Assembly: GCF_014117425.1 (NCBI RefSeq)
Contig: NZ_CP059725.1
Coordinates: 992,001 to 1,056,000, forward strand
DNA: 64,000 nt
Source of the DNA: Bartonella sp. HY038
Lineage (GTDB): Bacteria; Pseudomonadota; Alphaproteobacteria; Rhizobiales; Rhizobiaceae
Direction of reading: 5' to 3'
The notes below the pieces were generated by a model, which was given only the letters and a program-made list of their open reading frames with translations, had not been told where the DNA came from and did no database searches. Shown here piece after piece: positions 18,997-28,542 of the stretch. A program made the position numbers and the translations under genes. The first letter of the stretch is position 1. The number at the start of each line of letters is the position of its first letter.

Positions 18997-19394
18997 AATT
19001 CATAAAGGAAACCATAGTACTTGGAGTGTGTTTGCTAGGTGTTTCAGCCTGTTATAGGGTTACTCTACCTGTTGAGCCACCGGTTTTTAACAGCCAACAT
19101 GCAGCTTTACCAACCATGGAGCACATTGCTTTAACCGCTAATCGCTGCTGGTTTAAATCAGGGGATAATGCATTCAAGGCCTATCGCCTTGCGCCTGAAT
19201 TACAATCCTATAGTGGCAAGCCCCGTATTTTGCTTGTTGCTTATAACAGACCAACTGATCGGCCACTTTTGGTGGTGGAAGCCATGGGCAGCCCTGCACA
19301 AGTTGCGCATTACGGTCCGCTAATGGACAGTAATTTAAGCAGCAGAATAACAGATAATATCAAACGCTGGACTGCTGGCGACAATAAATGTTGA
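18993..19394 (+). CDS. Predicted lipoprotein coupled to purQ
   Basis: A 133-residue protein with a signal peptide and lipobox GVSAC (Cys20), so probably membrane-anchored and periplasmic. The mature part has [10 protein letters not shown] and [21 protein letters not shown], with a terminal Cys. I do not recognise a family, but the pattern suits a small conserved alphaproteobacterial envelope protein. It overlaps purQ by 4 nt, an unusual position for an envelope gene inside a purine cluster. The frame ends in a tandem duplication of about 18 bp (AATGTTGAACGAATAAAA) covering the stop codon region, 19385-19422. Confidence 0.75.
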   Translation: MKFIKETIVLGVCLLGVSACYRVTLPVEPPVFNSQHAALPTMEHIALTANRCWFKSGDNAFKAYRLAPELQSYSGKPRILLVAYNRPTDRPLLVVEAMGSPAQVAHYGPLMDSNLSSRITDNIKRWTAGDNKC

Positions 19395-19610
19395 ACGAAT
19401 AAAACGAATGTTGAACGAATAAAATCAACCAAGCCTTATATAAAATGAAATGGGTTTGGTTGAAATAGATCAAGAGCCAACAGATTATATGAAATACCCT
19501 TTAAAAGGTAAACATAGCAAGCTGTTGTAAGGACAAACATTAATAGATAGTTTGATTGGCTAGACCAACAATTATTTATTATCACTTAGGGAATACGGAG
19601 CCCAAACCTG

Positions 19611-21818
19611 ATGAGCCTTGGCAATGATGTTGCAATAACCCCTGAACTTATCGCAGCGCATGGATTGCAGCCTAATGAATATGCCCGTATTATCGAGCTT
19701 ATCGGCCGTGAACCAAGCTTTACTGAACTTGGCATTTTTTCCGCTATGTGGAATGAGCATTGCTCATATAAATCATCAAAAAAATGGCTACGTACCCTGC
19801 CTATTGATGGTAATTGCGTCATCCAAGGGCCGGGTGAAAATGCTGGCGTTGTCGACATTGGCGAGGGCGATTGTGTGGTTTTCAAAATGGAAAGCCATAA
19901 TCACCCATCTTATATTGAGCCATATCAGGGCGCAGCAACCGGCGTTGGTGGTATTTTACGTGATGTTTTCACCATGGGTGCGCGTCCTGTAGCTGCCATG
20001 AATGCGCTGCGTTTTGGTGAGCCAAGCCATCCGCGCACCAAACACCTTGTTTCTGGTGTTGTTTCAGGTGTTGGTGGCTATGGTAATGCCTTTGGGGTTC
20101 CAACCGTTGGCGGTGAAGTTAATTTTGATAAAAGATATAATGGCAATATTTTGGTCAATGCTTTTGCAGCAGGTATTGCCAAAACCAATGCGATTTTTTA
20201 TTCTAAGGCTGAAGGTGTTGGGCTTCCCGTTGTATATCTTGGCGCCAAAACTGGCCGTGATGGTGTTGGAGGCGCAACTATGGCATCTGCCGAGTTTGAC
20301 GATTCGATTGAAGAAAAACGTCCCACAGTACAAGTTGGCGATCCATTTACTGAAAAATGCTTGCTTGAAGCTTGCCTTGAATTAATGGCAACCGGCGCAG
20401 TGATTGCTATTCAAGATATGGGAGCGGCGGGTCTTACCTGCTCAGCCGTTGAGATGGGCGCTAAGGGTGATCTTGGTATTGAGCTTAATCTTGATCTTGT
20501 GCCAGCCCGCGAAGCAAATATGACCGCTTATGAAATGATGCTATCAGAAAGCCAGGAGCGTATGCTCATGGTGTTGCTGCCAGAAAAAGAAGCTGAAGCT
20601 GAAGCAATTTTCAAAAAATGGGGCCTTGATTTTGCAATTTGTGGTAAAACCACGGATGATCTTCGTTTCCGCGTCCTTCATCAAGGTGTTGAAGTTGCCA
20701 ATTTGCCAATTAAAGAGCTTGGTGATGAAGCGCCAGAATATGATCGTCCTTGGGTGGAACCAAAGCTTCCAACTGCACTAAATGATAACGAAATTGCTGA
20801 CCAAGGCGATTTCGGCAGTGATCTTTTAAAATTGTTAGGCTCACCTGATTTATCGTCACGGCGCTGGGTTTATGAACAATATGACACCTTAATCCAAGGC
20901 AATAGCCTTGTTTGCCCTGGCGGCGATGCCGGCGTCATTCGTGTTGACAGTAATGATAAACGCGCACTTGCATTTTCATCTGATGTCACCCCACGCTATT
21001 GTGAAGCCTCTCCATATGAAGGGGGCAAGCAAGCCGTTGCTGAATGCTGGCGCAATATTACTGCAACAGGAGCAACGCCCCTTGCTTCAACCGATAATTT
21101 GAATTTTGGCAATCCTGAAAAGCCTGAAATTATGGGGCAGTTGGTTTTTGCCATTAAAGGCATTGGTGAAGCTTGTAATGCACTTAATTTTCCAATCGTT
21201 TCGGGTAATGTGTCGCTTTACAATGAAACCAATGGTGAAGCTATTTTGCCAACACCGACCATGGCGGGCGTCGGCATTATTGCTGACTGGGCGCATATGG
21301 CCACTATTGGCGGCATGCAAGCGGGTGATATATTATTGCTCATTGGCGGTGATGGTCGCCATCTTGGCCAATCGATTTATTTGCGCGATATTTTAGGGCG
21401 CACGGAAGGCTTACCGCCTAAGGTTGATCTTTCTGTAGAAAAGCGAAATGGCGATTTTGTTCGCTCGCTTATAGAAAAAAGCTTGGTCACAGCATGTCAT
21501 GATATATCCGATGGCGGCTTGGCAATTAGCCTTGCTGAAATGTGCATCAAATCTGAAAAAGGTGCAAAGGTAACGCTAGGCAATGGCACGCGGGTTAGTG
21601 AGTTATTTGGTGAGGATCAAGCGCGCTACGTAATAGCAATTAACCCTGAAAATCTTGATGATATTACTAATCGCGCTTATTTAAACGGCATTGAACTGCG
21701 CCAACTTGGCCAAGTTGAAGGATCGATGCTTGATATTGCTAATTGCTTCAGCCTGTCGGTTGAACAATTAAACAATTGCTTTGAAGGTTGGTTCCCTGAC
21801 TTTATGGGACAAGAATAA
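19611..21818 (+). CDS. purL: Phosphoribosylformylglycinamidine synthase subunit PurL
   Basis: Large ATP-dependent subunit of PurSQL. The 735-residue protein is of the small PurL type, as expected with separate PurS and PurQ. It starts with [16 protein letters not shown], has the family's [41 protein letters not shown], and two AIRS-like halves with PTVGGEV and the later [18 protein letters not shown] lies about 10 nt upstream of the ATG. A strong terminator follows, separating it from bolA. Confidence 0.97.
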   Translation: MSLGNDVAITPELIAAHGLQPNEYARIIELIGREPSFTELGIFSAMWNEHCSYKSSKKWLRTLPIDGNCVIQGPGENAGVVDIGEGDCVVFKMESHNHPSYIEPYQGAATGVGGILRDVFTMGARPVAAMNALRFGEPSHPRTKHLVSGVVSGVGGYGNAFGVPTVGGEVNFDKRYNGNILVNAFAAGIAKTNAIFYSKAEGVGLPVVYLGAKTGRDGVGGATMASAEFDDSIEEKRPTVQVGDPFTEKCLLEACLELMATGAVIAIQDMGAAGLTCSAVEMGAKGDLGIELNLDLVPAREANMTAYEMMLSESQERMLMVLLPEKEAEAEAIFKKWGLDFAICGKTTDDLRFRVLHQGVEVANLPIKELGDEAPEYDRPWVEPKLPTALNDNEIADQGDFGSDLLKLLGSPDLSSRRWVYEQYDTLIQGNSLVCPGGDAGVIRVDSNDKRALAFSSDVTPRYCEASPYEGGKQAVAECWRNITATGATPLASTDNLNFGNPEKPEIMGQLVFAIKGIGEACNALNFPIVSGNVSLYNETNGEAILPTPTMAGVGIIADWAHMATIGGMQAGDILLLIGGDGRHLGQSIYLRDILGRTEGLPPKVDLSVEKRNGDFVRSLIEKSLVTACHDISDGGLAISLAEMCIKSEKGAKVTLGNGTRVSELFGEDQARYVIAINPENLDDITNRAYLNGIELRQLGQVEGSMLDIANCFSLSVEQLNNCFEGWFPDFMGQE

Positions 21819-21828
21819 GCCATTGCTG

Positions 21829-21869
21829 AAGCCTCAATTGAATTAGATATTCATTTGAGGCTTTATTTT
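21829..21869 (+). terminator. Terminator after purL
   Basis: AAGCCTCAA (21829-21837) pairs with TTGAGGCTT (21855-21863), with a further TGAAT/ATTCA inside, followed by TATTTTTT. It starts 10 bp after the purL stop. Confidence 0.9.
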
Positions 21870-21978
21870 TTAAGATAGCTTTTTAAAACAAGCAATGTTG
21901 TTGGTACTGCCATAGTGATTTGACATTTAACTAACAGCCATTATATTATTGTAACAATTCAAAATAGGAGAATTTCTC

Positions 21979-22212
21979 ATGGCAATGGACGCGCATGCGA
22001 TTGAAAAGCTCATTCGCGAGGGCATACCTGATGCCAAAGTAACTATTCGCGATCTTGCTGGCGATGGTGAACATTATGCTGCTGAAGTTATTGCGGAAAG
22101 CTTTCGCGGCAAAAGCCGTGTTGCGCAGCATAAAATGGTATATGATGCATTGCAAGGCAATATGGGCGGTGTATTGCATGCCCTTGCATTGCAAACCAGT
22201 GTGCCAGAATAA
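21979..22212 (+). CDS. BolA family protein
   Basis: A 77-residue class II KH-like protein. It shows the BolA pattern AIEKLIREGIPDAKVTIRDLAGDGEHYAAEVIAESFRGKSRVAQHKMVYDAL. BolA proteins partner with monothiol glutaredoxins in Fe-S cluster handling, and grxD is the next gene, 172 bp downstream on the same strand. It corresponds to the BolA paralogue next to grxD in Rhizobiales, rather than the stress-morphogene BolA itself. AGGAG precedes the ATG by about 8 nt. Confidence 0.92.
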   Translation: MAMDAHAIEKLIREGIPDAKVTIRDLAGDGEHYAAEVIAESFRGKSRVAQHKMVYDALQGNMGGVLHALALQTSVPE

Positions 22213-22384
22213 TTTGCGTTATTATTAAGTTAAATCGCATATTCTTTAAAATGACTATGGTTAAGTAAAAGAAACTTACCATATAAAAAGTTAAATATTA
22301 AATCACGCAAGGTTGCTTTTTAATGGTAAAGCACTTGAAATAATGCAGCTATTAGCCCCAAAGCTGCGCAGGAAGGATTATAGA

Positions 22385-22717
22385 ATGACCGGCATGAATG
22401 ATTTCATTGATAATGAAGTTAAGAGCAATGATATTGTACTTTTCATGAAAGGTACGCCCGGCTTTCCACAATGTGGTTTTTCAGGCCAAGTCGTTCAAAT
22501 TCTCGATTATCTTGGTGTTGCCTATAAGGGCGTAAACATTCTCACATCTGACGAATTGCGCCAAGGCATTAAGGAATATTCCAATTGGCCAACAATTCCT
22601 CAGCTTTATGTTAAGGGTGAATTTGTTGGCGGTGCTGACATCGTGCGTGAAATGTTCCAACAGGGTGAACTTAAAACATTATTGGAAGATAAAGGCATTA
22701 GCGTACAAAACGCTTAA
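22385..22717 (+). CDS. grxD: Monothiol glutaredoxin (Grx4/GrxD type)
   Basis: A 110-residue monothiol glutaredoxin with the active site CGFS (Cys30) after [10 protein letters not shown]. It also has the glutathione-binding [19 protein letters not shown] region. Such proteins carry or transfer Fe2S2 clusters together with BolA. The ATG at 22385 is preceded by AAGGA about 8 nt upstream; the frame is open from 22313 but those residues are not conserved. A terminator follows. Confidence 0.95.
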   Translation: MTGMNDFIDNEVKSNDIVLFMKGTPGFPQCGFSGQVVQILDYLGVAYKGVNILTSDELRQGIKEYSNWPTIPQLYVKGEFVGGADIVREMFQQGELKTLLEDKGISVQNA

Positions 22718-22732
22718 ATTGTTTTATATTGA

Positions 22733-22780
22733 AAAAAAGGGGGACCATTCCTTGAGATTGGTTCCCCTTTTTTATTGTTT
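22733..22780 (+). terminator. Terminator after grxD
   Basis: An A run and GGGG(G)ACCA pair with TGGT(T)CCCC and a T run, around a 12-nt loop. It begins 16 bp after the grxD stop. Confidence 0.9.
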
Positions 22781-23090
22781 ATATATTATTGAATTAGAAC
22801 TTAACTAGCCATATGCGTTATATGGGTACCTCTCACGGCCGTGTCTTTTTGGAGGCGGCTATTGGGTTGAATAAAGCACTCTATGATAGTTCATTTTGAT
22901 ATTCTGGATGCAGACCCAAAAAATAGCATTGTTATTATTAGTGTCATATCCATTGAAGTTCTGGGCTTGCTTAAAGGTGTAGGTTAGGCATAAATCAAAC
23001 AAGGCTTGATTGAAAATATAGGGTTTCATTAAGCCGTTGTTTGTTTTCCTGCCGCGTTTTCACTTTATTGGTTCTACCACCCTAAGACTA
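22781..23090. other. Intergenic region, possible coding remnant
   Basis: A 28-codon frame (22813-22899, product beginning MRYMGTSHGRVF) looks coding-like in composition but has no ribosome site and no family I recognise. It may be a gene remnant. Nothing else is seen. Confidence 0.35.
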
Positions 23091-24305
23091 CTATTTTAAA
23101 AATTTTGGTTTTAAGCATGAAAAACCTTGGCCGGGTTGCATAGCTTCATGCATGAAAAGCGTACGCAAGGGCGAAAACTGTCGCAAAAGCTCAAGGCCAC
23201 CACTGCGCACCATTTGCACGGGCAGAAAATCTGATAATAAAGCACGGTTAAGCAAGTGCACAAAGCCAGTACGCGCCCAAATGTCGGGCTTGCGGTGACG
23301 GTTATAATCGCTGATTGCATTGTCCGAGCCGGGATCTTCGAGGTTTTTTGCTGCGGCATTTGTCAAATCAACAACATCGCGAATTCCAAGGTTTAAACCT
23401 TGTGCGCCAATAGGCGGGAATACGTGCGCAGCCTCACCAATAAGGATTGTTCTATTACGGGCAAAATATTTAGGCACTGCGCCGCCCATTGGCCATGCTT
23501 GCACGGGTGTTTCAATGGTTACTTTACCAAGCATTGAGCCCATTTTTTCTTCAATTTCTTTGGCTAAAGCCTCTGGCCCAAGGCCTAATAGTCTATTAGC
23601 TTTTTCGGGCTTTTGCACCCAAACGAGGCTCGATTTATTGCCAGGTAATGGCACTTGCGTAAACGGCCCTTCACTGGTGTGAAATTCGGTTGAGGTGTTT
23701 AGGTGTGGTAATGGGTGTGAAAAGCTTAAAATGACGGCAGTTTGTGGATAAGCCCATTGCCGTGTTTCAATGCTGGCAGCTTCTCTTGCTGCCGAGTTTC
23801 TTCCATCTGCTGCAACTAGCAATTGGGTGGTAATCACATCACCATTATCAAGGGTAACCTGCACTCCATTATCTAAATGTTCATAATGGGTGACATGGTT
23901 TGGTAATTGTTTTATTTTTTCGCACTGCTCCACCGCAGTTTTTAAAGCAGCATTCAGTGAAATATTAGGAATGTTAAAGCCAAAAGCTTGCTCGTTAATT
24001 TCACTTGCACGGAATGTTACACAGGGCGAGCGAATAAGCCGCTTGGTGCCATCAATGATCCGCATGGTAGCAAGTGGGGCAGCTTTGCTTGCCAAATCTT
24101 GCCAAATGCCAATTTCATCAAGCTGTTTAATGGCTGGCATCATAAGTGCGGTGGTGCGCATGTCATTTTGGTCGGTGCTTGGACCAATTAGCAAAATATT
24201 ATCAAAATGTCCCGCCAATTTAAGTGCCGCAAACATTCCAGCAGGTCCCGCGCCAACAATGGCGATTTTGCTTTTGGTGTTGGGAGAAATATCGGCATCT
24301 TGCAT
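23091..24305 (-). CDS. UbiH-type FAD-dependent hydroxylase
   Basis: A 404-residue flavoprotein monooxygenase of the UbiH/UbiF/VisC family, likely acting in ubiquinone ring hydroxylation. The N-terminal Rossmann fold is VGAGPAGMFAALKL. A DG motif, VAADGRNSAARE, lies near residue 168, and the FAD ribityl-binding GEAAHVFPPIGAQGLNLGIRD lies in the C-terminal third. Which ring position is hydroxylated cannot be said; Rhizobiales often use fewer hydroxylases than E. coli. It stands alone, divergent from pcs with a 335-bp spacer. Confidence 0.88.
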   Translation of the reverse strand: MQDADISPNTKSKIAIVGAGPAGMFAALKLAGHFDNILLIGPSTDQNDMRTTALMMPAIKQLDEIGIWQDLASKAAPLATMRIIDGTKRLIRSPCVTFRASEINEQAFGFNIPNISLNAALKTAVEQCEKIKQLPNHVTHYEHLDNGVQVTLDNGDVITTQLLVAADGRNSAAREAASIETRQWAYPQTAVILSFSHPLPHLNTSTEFHTSEGPFTQVPLPGNKSSLVWVQKPEKANRLLGLGPEALAKEIEEKMGSMLGKVTIETPVQAWPMGGAVPKYFARNRTILIGEAAHVFPPIGAQGLNLGIRDVVDLTNAAAKNLEDPGSDNAISDYNRHRKPDIWARTGFVHLLNRALLSDFLPVQMVRSGGLELLRQFSPLRTLFMHEAMQPGQGFSCLKPKFLK

Positions 24306-24640
24306 GACAGCATCCTTTTCATTTCATTATTTTGGCAATCTATCATTTATTTTTTGCAATAAAAAGCAAAGATTGACGGAGCTTTTGTCCAATGGGCATA
24401 TTTTATATAGATATTTTGTGCCACATTTATCATAAACACCTATATTAGCGCGCTAATGCCGTAATCACACCATTCGAGACTATTTTGATTTGATTGTGTT
24501 ATAAAACCTTAGTTTTGCACTTGATAAGCTGTTATACAAGGTGGTGCCTTTGATTAAAAAATGAATATTGGTTGCTTTATTACAATTCTTTGTTGTAGCT
24601 CTTTCACTTTAATACTATTAAAAGTGCAAGATCCGCTTTT
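24306..24640. other. Divergent spacer between the UbiH-type gene and pcs
   Basis: 335 bp of AT-rich sequence that must hold promoters for both genes; no specific operator or RNA motif is recognised. Confidence 0.45.
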
Positions 24641-25441
24641 GTGGATGGATTAAACAGGGATGATGCTCGCGTGAAAAATAGTTTTTCTGAAAAGATAAAA
24701 GATGGCAAAGAACGCCTATTGGCAAAAAAGGTAACTATGCCACAGGCGCGAGCCTTTTCGGTACATCTTTTAACTGCATCGGGATCATTTTTAGCTTTCT
24801 TATCGCTTGTTGCAGCGTCTGAAAAACAGTGGACAGCTATGTTTTTCTGGTTGGGGCTTGCTTTATTTGTTGATGGGATTGATGGCCCGATAGCAAGAAA
24901 ACTGGACGTAAAATATGTTTTGCCGACTTGGTCTGGCGAATTATTGGATAATATTATTGATTACGTCACTTATGTGCTTATTCCTGCCTTTGCGCTTTAT
25001 CAACGCGGCTTCATGGGCGAGGGGCTATCATTTTTATCAGGCGCGATCATTGTGATTAGCAGTGCAATCTATTACGCCGATACCGCAATGAAGACAAAAG
25101 AAAATTTCTTCAAAGGCTTTCCTGTTGTTTGGAATATGGTGGTGTTTGCGCTTTTCGTGCTAGAGCCCGGTGAGTGGGTGGCTTTTGGTGTTGTTGTGTT
25201 TGCAGCGGTTTTATCCTTTGTGCCGATATATTTTCTCCACCCAGTTCGGGTTGTGCGCCTGCGGCCGTTAAATTTAAGCGTCTTTTTAGCGTGGTGTGGC
25301 TTTGGTGTTGTTGCATTGTTTTATAACCTTGAAGCGCCTTATTGGACAAAGTTAGGTCTGATGATTACCAGTATTTATATTTTTGGTATTGGTTTTATTT
25401 TGCAGCTTTTTCCAAAATTTGGACTTAGGTCAAAATCATAA
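24641..25441 (+). CDS. pcs: Phosphatidylcholine synthase
   Basis: CDP-alcohol phosphotransferase that condenses choline with CDP-diacylglycerol to make phosphatidylcholine, using choline taken up from the host or environment. The 266-residue protein has about eight hydrophobic segments and the family motif variant DGIDGPIARK...SGELLDNIIDY. The following stretches ARAFSVHLLTASGSFLAF and FPVVWNMVVF match Pcs of Brucella and Rhizobium. The start is uncertain: the ATG at 24641 has no ribosome site, while a GTG at 24671 has AGGGATG upstream; the conserved part starts only about 34 residues in. Confidence 0.92.
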   Translation: MDGLNRDDARVKNSFSEKIKDGKERLLAKKVTMPQARAFSVHLLTASGSFLAFLSLVAASEKQWTAMFFWLGLALFVDGIDGPIARKLDVKYVLPTWSGELLDNIIDYVTYVLIPAFALYQRGFMGEGLSFLSGAIIVISSAIYYADTAMKTKENFFKGFPVVWNMVVFALFVLEPGEWVAFGVVVFAAVLSFVPIYFLHPVRVVRLRPLNLSVFLAWCGFGVVALFYNLEAPYWTKLGLMITSIYIFGIGFILQLFPKFGLRSKS

Positions 25442-25954
25442 GCATTTTTGCGGAGGATGAAGTTTTGCAGTGTTGGAAGTCATATACAATAATATTGACG
25501 GTTAATTACGCCTATTTTGCAAAATTGCAATAAAACTGATTTGTTACATTGCGTGATCAACTATATGATTCATTTAGGTGATTTTAAAAAATGCTCGTGT
25601 TTGTGGGTAAATTTTGGCAATTTATTCAACTTTTTTAAATTATATGATAACATTTTAGCTTAAGGCTCCAAAGGGATAAATATTAACTATAATTTAAAGC
25701 GAAAATAGAGTTTTTTAGCTGATTTGTCTTAAAAATCAATTGCTTATATTAGGGTTTTAAAGGTATCAGTCAAAGCATTGTTGATAAGCGTGAAAGCGTG
25801 CTTGCTACCACTAATCGCAATATGTTACCAAATTGTAACATTATTTGATTTAAACAATTTGTGTCTATGCGGCTAGTTTCTGGTTGGTCGTCAACAAAAC
25901 CTCATCGCTAGGGTTTGCGATTTGGTTGCGGTTTCATTACAGAGCGGACGAAAC
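25442..25954. other. 513-bp intergenic region upstream of rlpA
   Basis: AT-rich. A short frame follows GGAGG at about 25451 but stops after 11 codons. No terminator for pcs and no recognisable operator or RNA is seen. Confidence 0.45.
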
Positions 25955-27064
25955 ATGAAGCAAAAATTACGAAAATTATCTCAAAGCTCCGCATCAACAG
26001 CGGTTAAGCTTACAGGGTTTGTTGTGTTGGTAGCTGGTTTGACAGCTTGTAATTCTACAGGTCCGCTATTTCCAAGCGAGAAAGAATTAGTACGTACAAC
26101 ACCTGTTAAAGATGTAGAATATGGTGCACCGCTACCTGGTGTAAAAATTTTTCAAAATGCCGAAGCCCAAATAGCTCGCAAAGCAGGGCGCGTTTTTGTT
26201 GGAAAGCCTTATAAGGTTAATGGTCAATGGTTTTACCCTAAGGCTGAAATTGGTTATAGCAAAGTAGGGCGCGCTTCTTGGTATGGCGCAGGATTCCACG
26301 GCCGTAAAACGGCAAATGGCGAAATCTTTGATATGAACCATTTGACTGCCGCTCATCCTACTATGCCTTTGCCAAGCTATGCAAGGGTTACCAATTTAAA
26401 AAATGGTGCATCAGTCATTGTACGGGTTAATGATCGTGGGCCTTTTGCTCATAATCGTTTGATTGATCTTTCTAAAAAAGCCGCTGAGACTTTGCATTTT
26501 GCAAATCGTGGTGTTGCTGATGTTAAGGTTGATTATATCGGGCCAGCACCTGCGCAACCCCGTAAAGACGGTTATTTATTGGCTTCCTATCGTGGGCCAA
26601 ATCAAAACGCAAACTCTGCCGCTGCCTTTGTTGCAATTGAAGATAATCACAAGAATAACGAAGCTGAAAAAGCCGTTAAAGCTGTGGTAAAAGATAGTTT
26701 TGATTTGTCAGAAGCAAAGCCTGCTCTTAATTTAGCGCCGCGTTTAACCTCTGCCTATGTTGAAGAATATATTGCATCAGGACGCAACAGTGATATTTTT
26801 GCGCAAATTTTGCGTGATGAAGGTGCGTATTCACACGCTAAACAAGAATTTATTACTTTGGGCAATTTTGCCAATAAAAACGATGTTAATGAAATTGCTC
26901 AAAAGCTCAAATCTTTTGGTGATGTTAAGTTTGTTGAAGATAAAGACCAAAATGGCAATGTAATTTACTCTGCTAATCTCATGGTAAAAAACAATCTTGA
27001 TGAAGCACTTGATGCTGCATGGTCAGCCGGTGCAAATGATGCGTTTATCGTGAGAGATCATTAG
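25955..27064 (+). CDS. rlpA: Septal ring lytic transglycosylase RlpA family lipoprotein
   Basis: A 369-residue lipoprotein. The signal peptide ends in a lipobox GLTAC. A double-psi beta-barrel domain follows with the RlpA signature ASWYGAGFHGRKTANGEIFD, LTAAHPTMPLPSYARVTN and VRVNDRGPF near residues 105-170. The C-terminal 80 residues (FITLGNFANKNDVNEIAQKL onward) look like a SPOR domain, which binds denuded septal peptidoglycan. The catalytic role is established in Pseudomonas aeruginosa RlpA, not here. ATG 25955 follows GGACGA; an in-frame ATG at 25922 would place 11 extra residues before the signal peptide. Confidence 0.92.
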   Translation: MKQKLRKLSQSSASTAVKLTGFVVLVAGLTACNSTGPLFPSEKELVRTTPVKDVEYGAPLPGVKIFQNAEAQIARKAGRVFVGKPYKVNGQWFYPKAEIGYSKVGRASWYGAGFHGRKTANGEIFDMNHLTAAHPTMPLPSYARVTNLKNGASVIVRVNDRGPFAHNRLIDLSKKAAETLHFANRGVADVKVDYIGPAPAQPRKDGYLLASYRGPNQNANSAAAFVAIEDNHKNNEAEKAVKAVVKDSFDLSEAKPALNLAPRLTSAYVEEYIASGRNSDIFAQILRDEGAYSHAKQEFITLGNFANKNDVNEIAQKLKSFGDVKFVEDKDQNGNVIYSANLMVKNNLDEALDAAWSAGANDAFIVRDH

Positions 27065-27116
27065 GTTCTTGTAATACAAAACTTGGTTTTATGTTAAGTA
27101 ATTACTAAAATTATTT

Positions 27117-27150
27117 AAGGCTGCGCGTCAAAGGACGCGCAGCCTTTATT
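27117..27150 (+). terminator. Strong terminator after rlpA
   Basis: Perfect 13-bp GC-rich arms (27117-27129 and 27134-27146, core GGCTGCGCGTC) around AAAG, followed by TATT. Confidence 0.93.
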
Positions 27151-27248
27151 ATTGTTTGAATTTAAAAAATATTAATAATGCCTCGCTAAGAATGGTGAAA
27201 TATCGACTTTTAGATAAAATTGTACGACATGATTGGGACTATTGGGGT

Positions 27249-28472
27249 ATGAAATTAATAAGCAAAAATTTTACCAATCATTTATATCGGCGATTTTTCA
27301 TCGCTATTTCGCTATTTTTGGTTTGCTTTTGGCTTGTTTTTTTAAGCATGCCAGCTTTTTCAGCTATAACGGGCAAAGATTTTGAAACAAGTGCGGCGCA
27401 GGCATTATTGGTAGATAAAGAAACTGGAAGTGTTTTATTTGAAAAACAAGCCAATAGTCGCATAGCGCCTGCTTCACTTGCCAAATTGATGAGCGCAGAA
27501 GTTGTTTTACATGCACTTAAGCATAATAAAATTTCATTAGATGATGAATATATCATTTCCGAAGATACGTGGCGGCGCGGCGGTGCACCATCACGTACAA
27601 CCACAATGTTTGCGGCGGTAAAAAGCAAGGTAAGTGTTAATAATTTGTTGCAGGGCTTAATTGTCCTACAAGCCAATGACGCGGCCCTTGCATTGGCTGA
27701 AGGTGCATTTGGTAGTGAAGAAGCTTTTGTTAATAAAATGAATGAGAGAGCGGCGGAAATTGGTCTTAAAAATAGCCATTTTGTCAATGCAACTGGCCTA
27801 CCGCAAGACGGGCAATATACCACACTTAAAGATTTGGCATTGCTTGCTGCTTATTTAGAAAAAGAATATCCTGATCAGATAGCGCTATATAGCCAGCCAG
27901 CCTTTGAATGGAACAAAATATTTCGGCGTAACCGCAATCCGTTAGTGGGGGCCAATATTGGCGTTGTTGGCATGGCTAATGGCTTTACGCAGGGGCAGGG
28001 CTATTCGATTTTCTTATCAGTTGAAAAAAATGACCGTAAGTTATTTCTTGCACTTGCTGGTGTGTCCAAAGAAAAAGAGCGCAATGAAGAGGCAATACGT
28101 ATTATCACTTGGGCAATGAATGAATTTGTAAGTCGTCTCGTTTTTGATAAGGGTGAAAACATCGGGCAAGCCAAACTATTTGGCGGCGACAATACCACGA
28201 TTGGCCTAAAGGTTAATGAAGTCGTTGCTGTCTTGATACCAAAAACTAAGATAAAACAAGTAGAGGCTAAAATTAGCTATGAAGGGCCAATTACGGCACC
28301 GGTGGAAGCCAATAAACAAGTTGGTTTGGTTAAAATTTTGCTTAATGGTGATAATATTCTTGAACGGCCAGTATTTACGGGGGAAACTGCGACAGAGGCA
28401 AGCCTAACCCAAAAGGCAAAAAATTCGCTTTATGAGCTTTCCATTGGTTGGATTAGGGCTTATTGGAATTAA
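27249..28472 (+). CDS. DacF-like D-alanyl-D-alanine carboxypeptidase with altered motifs
   Basis: A 407-residue serine-type D,D-carboxypeptidase (peptidase S11/PBP5 family) with a signal/anchor segment at residues 14-38. The family shape is clear: ASLAKLMSAEVV, WRRGGAPSRTTTMF, KNSHFVNATGLPQDGQ, and a C-terminal beta domain with VGLVKILLNGDN. The SxxK motif is intact (Ser76, Lys79). The usual SxN reads QAN (141-143) and the usual KTG reads ANG (243-245), both of which normally shape the active site, so activity is doubtful. The ATG at 27249 follows GGGG; a TTG at 27156 opens the frame further. tmk and holB follow on the same strand, as in other Rhizobiales. Confidence 0.88.
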   Translation: MKLISKNFTNHLYRRFFIAISLFLVCFWLVFLSMPAFSAITGKDFETSAAQALLVDKETGSVLFEKQANSRIAPASLAKLMSAEVVLHALKHNKISLDDEYIISEDTWRRGGAPSRTTTMFAAVKSKVSVNNLLQGLIVLQANDAALALAEGAFGSEEAFVNKMNERAAEIGLKNSHFVNATGLPQDGQYTTLKDLALLAAYLEKEYPDQIALYSQPAFEWNKIFRRNRNPLVGANIGVVGMANGFTQGQGYSIFLSVEKNDRKLFLALAGVSKEKERNEEAIRIITWAMNEFVSRLVFDKGENIGQAKLFGGDNTTIGLKVNEVVAVLIPKTKIKQVEAKISYEGPITAPVEANKQVGLVKILLNGDNILERPVFTGETATEASLTQKAKNSLYELSIGWIRAYWN

Positions 28473-28542
28473 TTGGTTCTTACTCTTTTATATTTAAAGT
28501 TTAATCCATCAAAAGTCTTTAAGGAAATGAAGGAATAGTATT

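Noticed and set aside
22813..22899. 28-codon frame after grxD
   Set aside because: Looks coding-like in part but is too short, lacks a ribosome site and matches nothing I know; kept only as a possible remnant.
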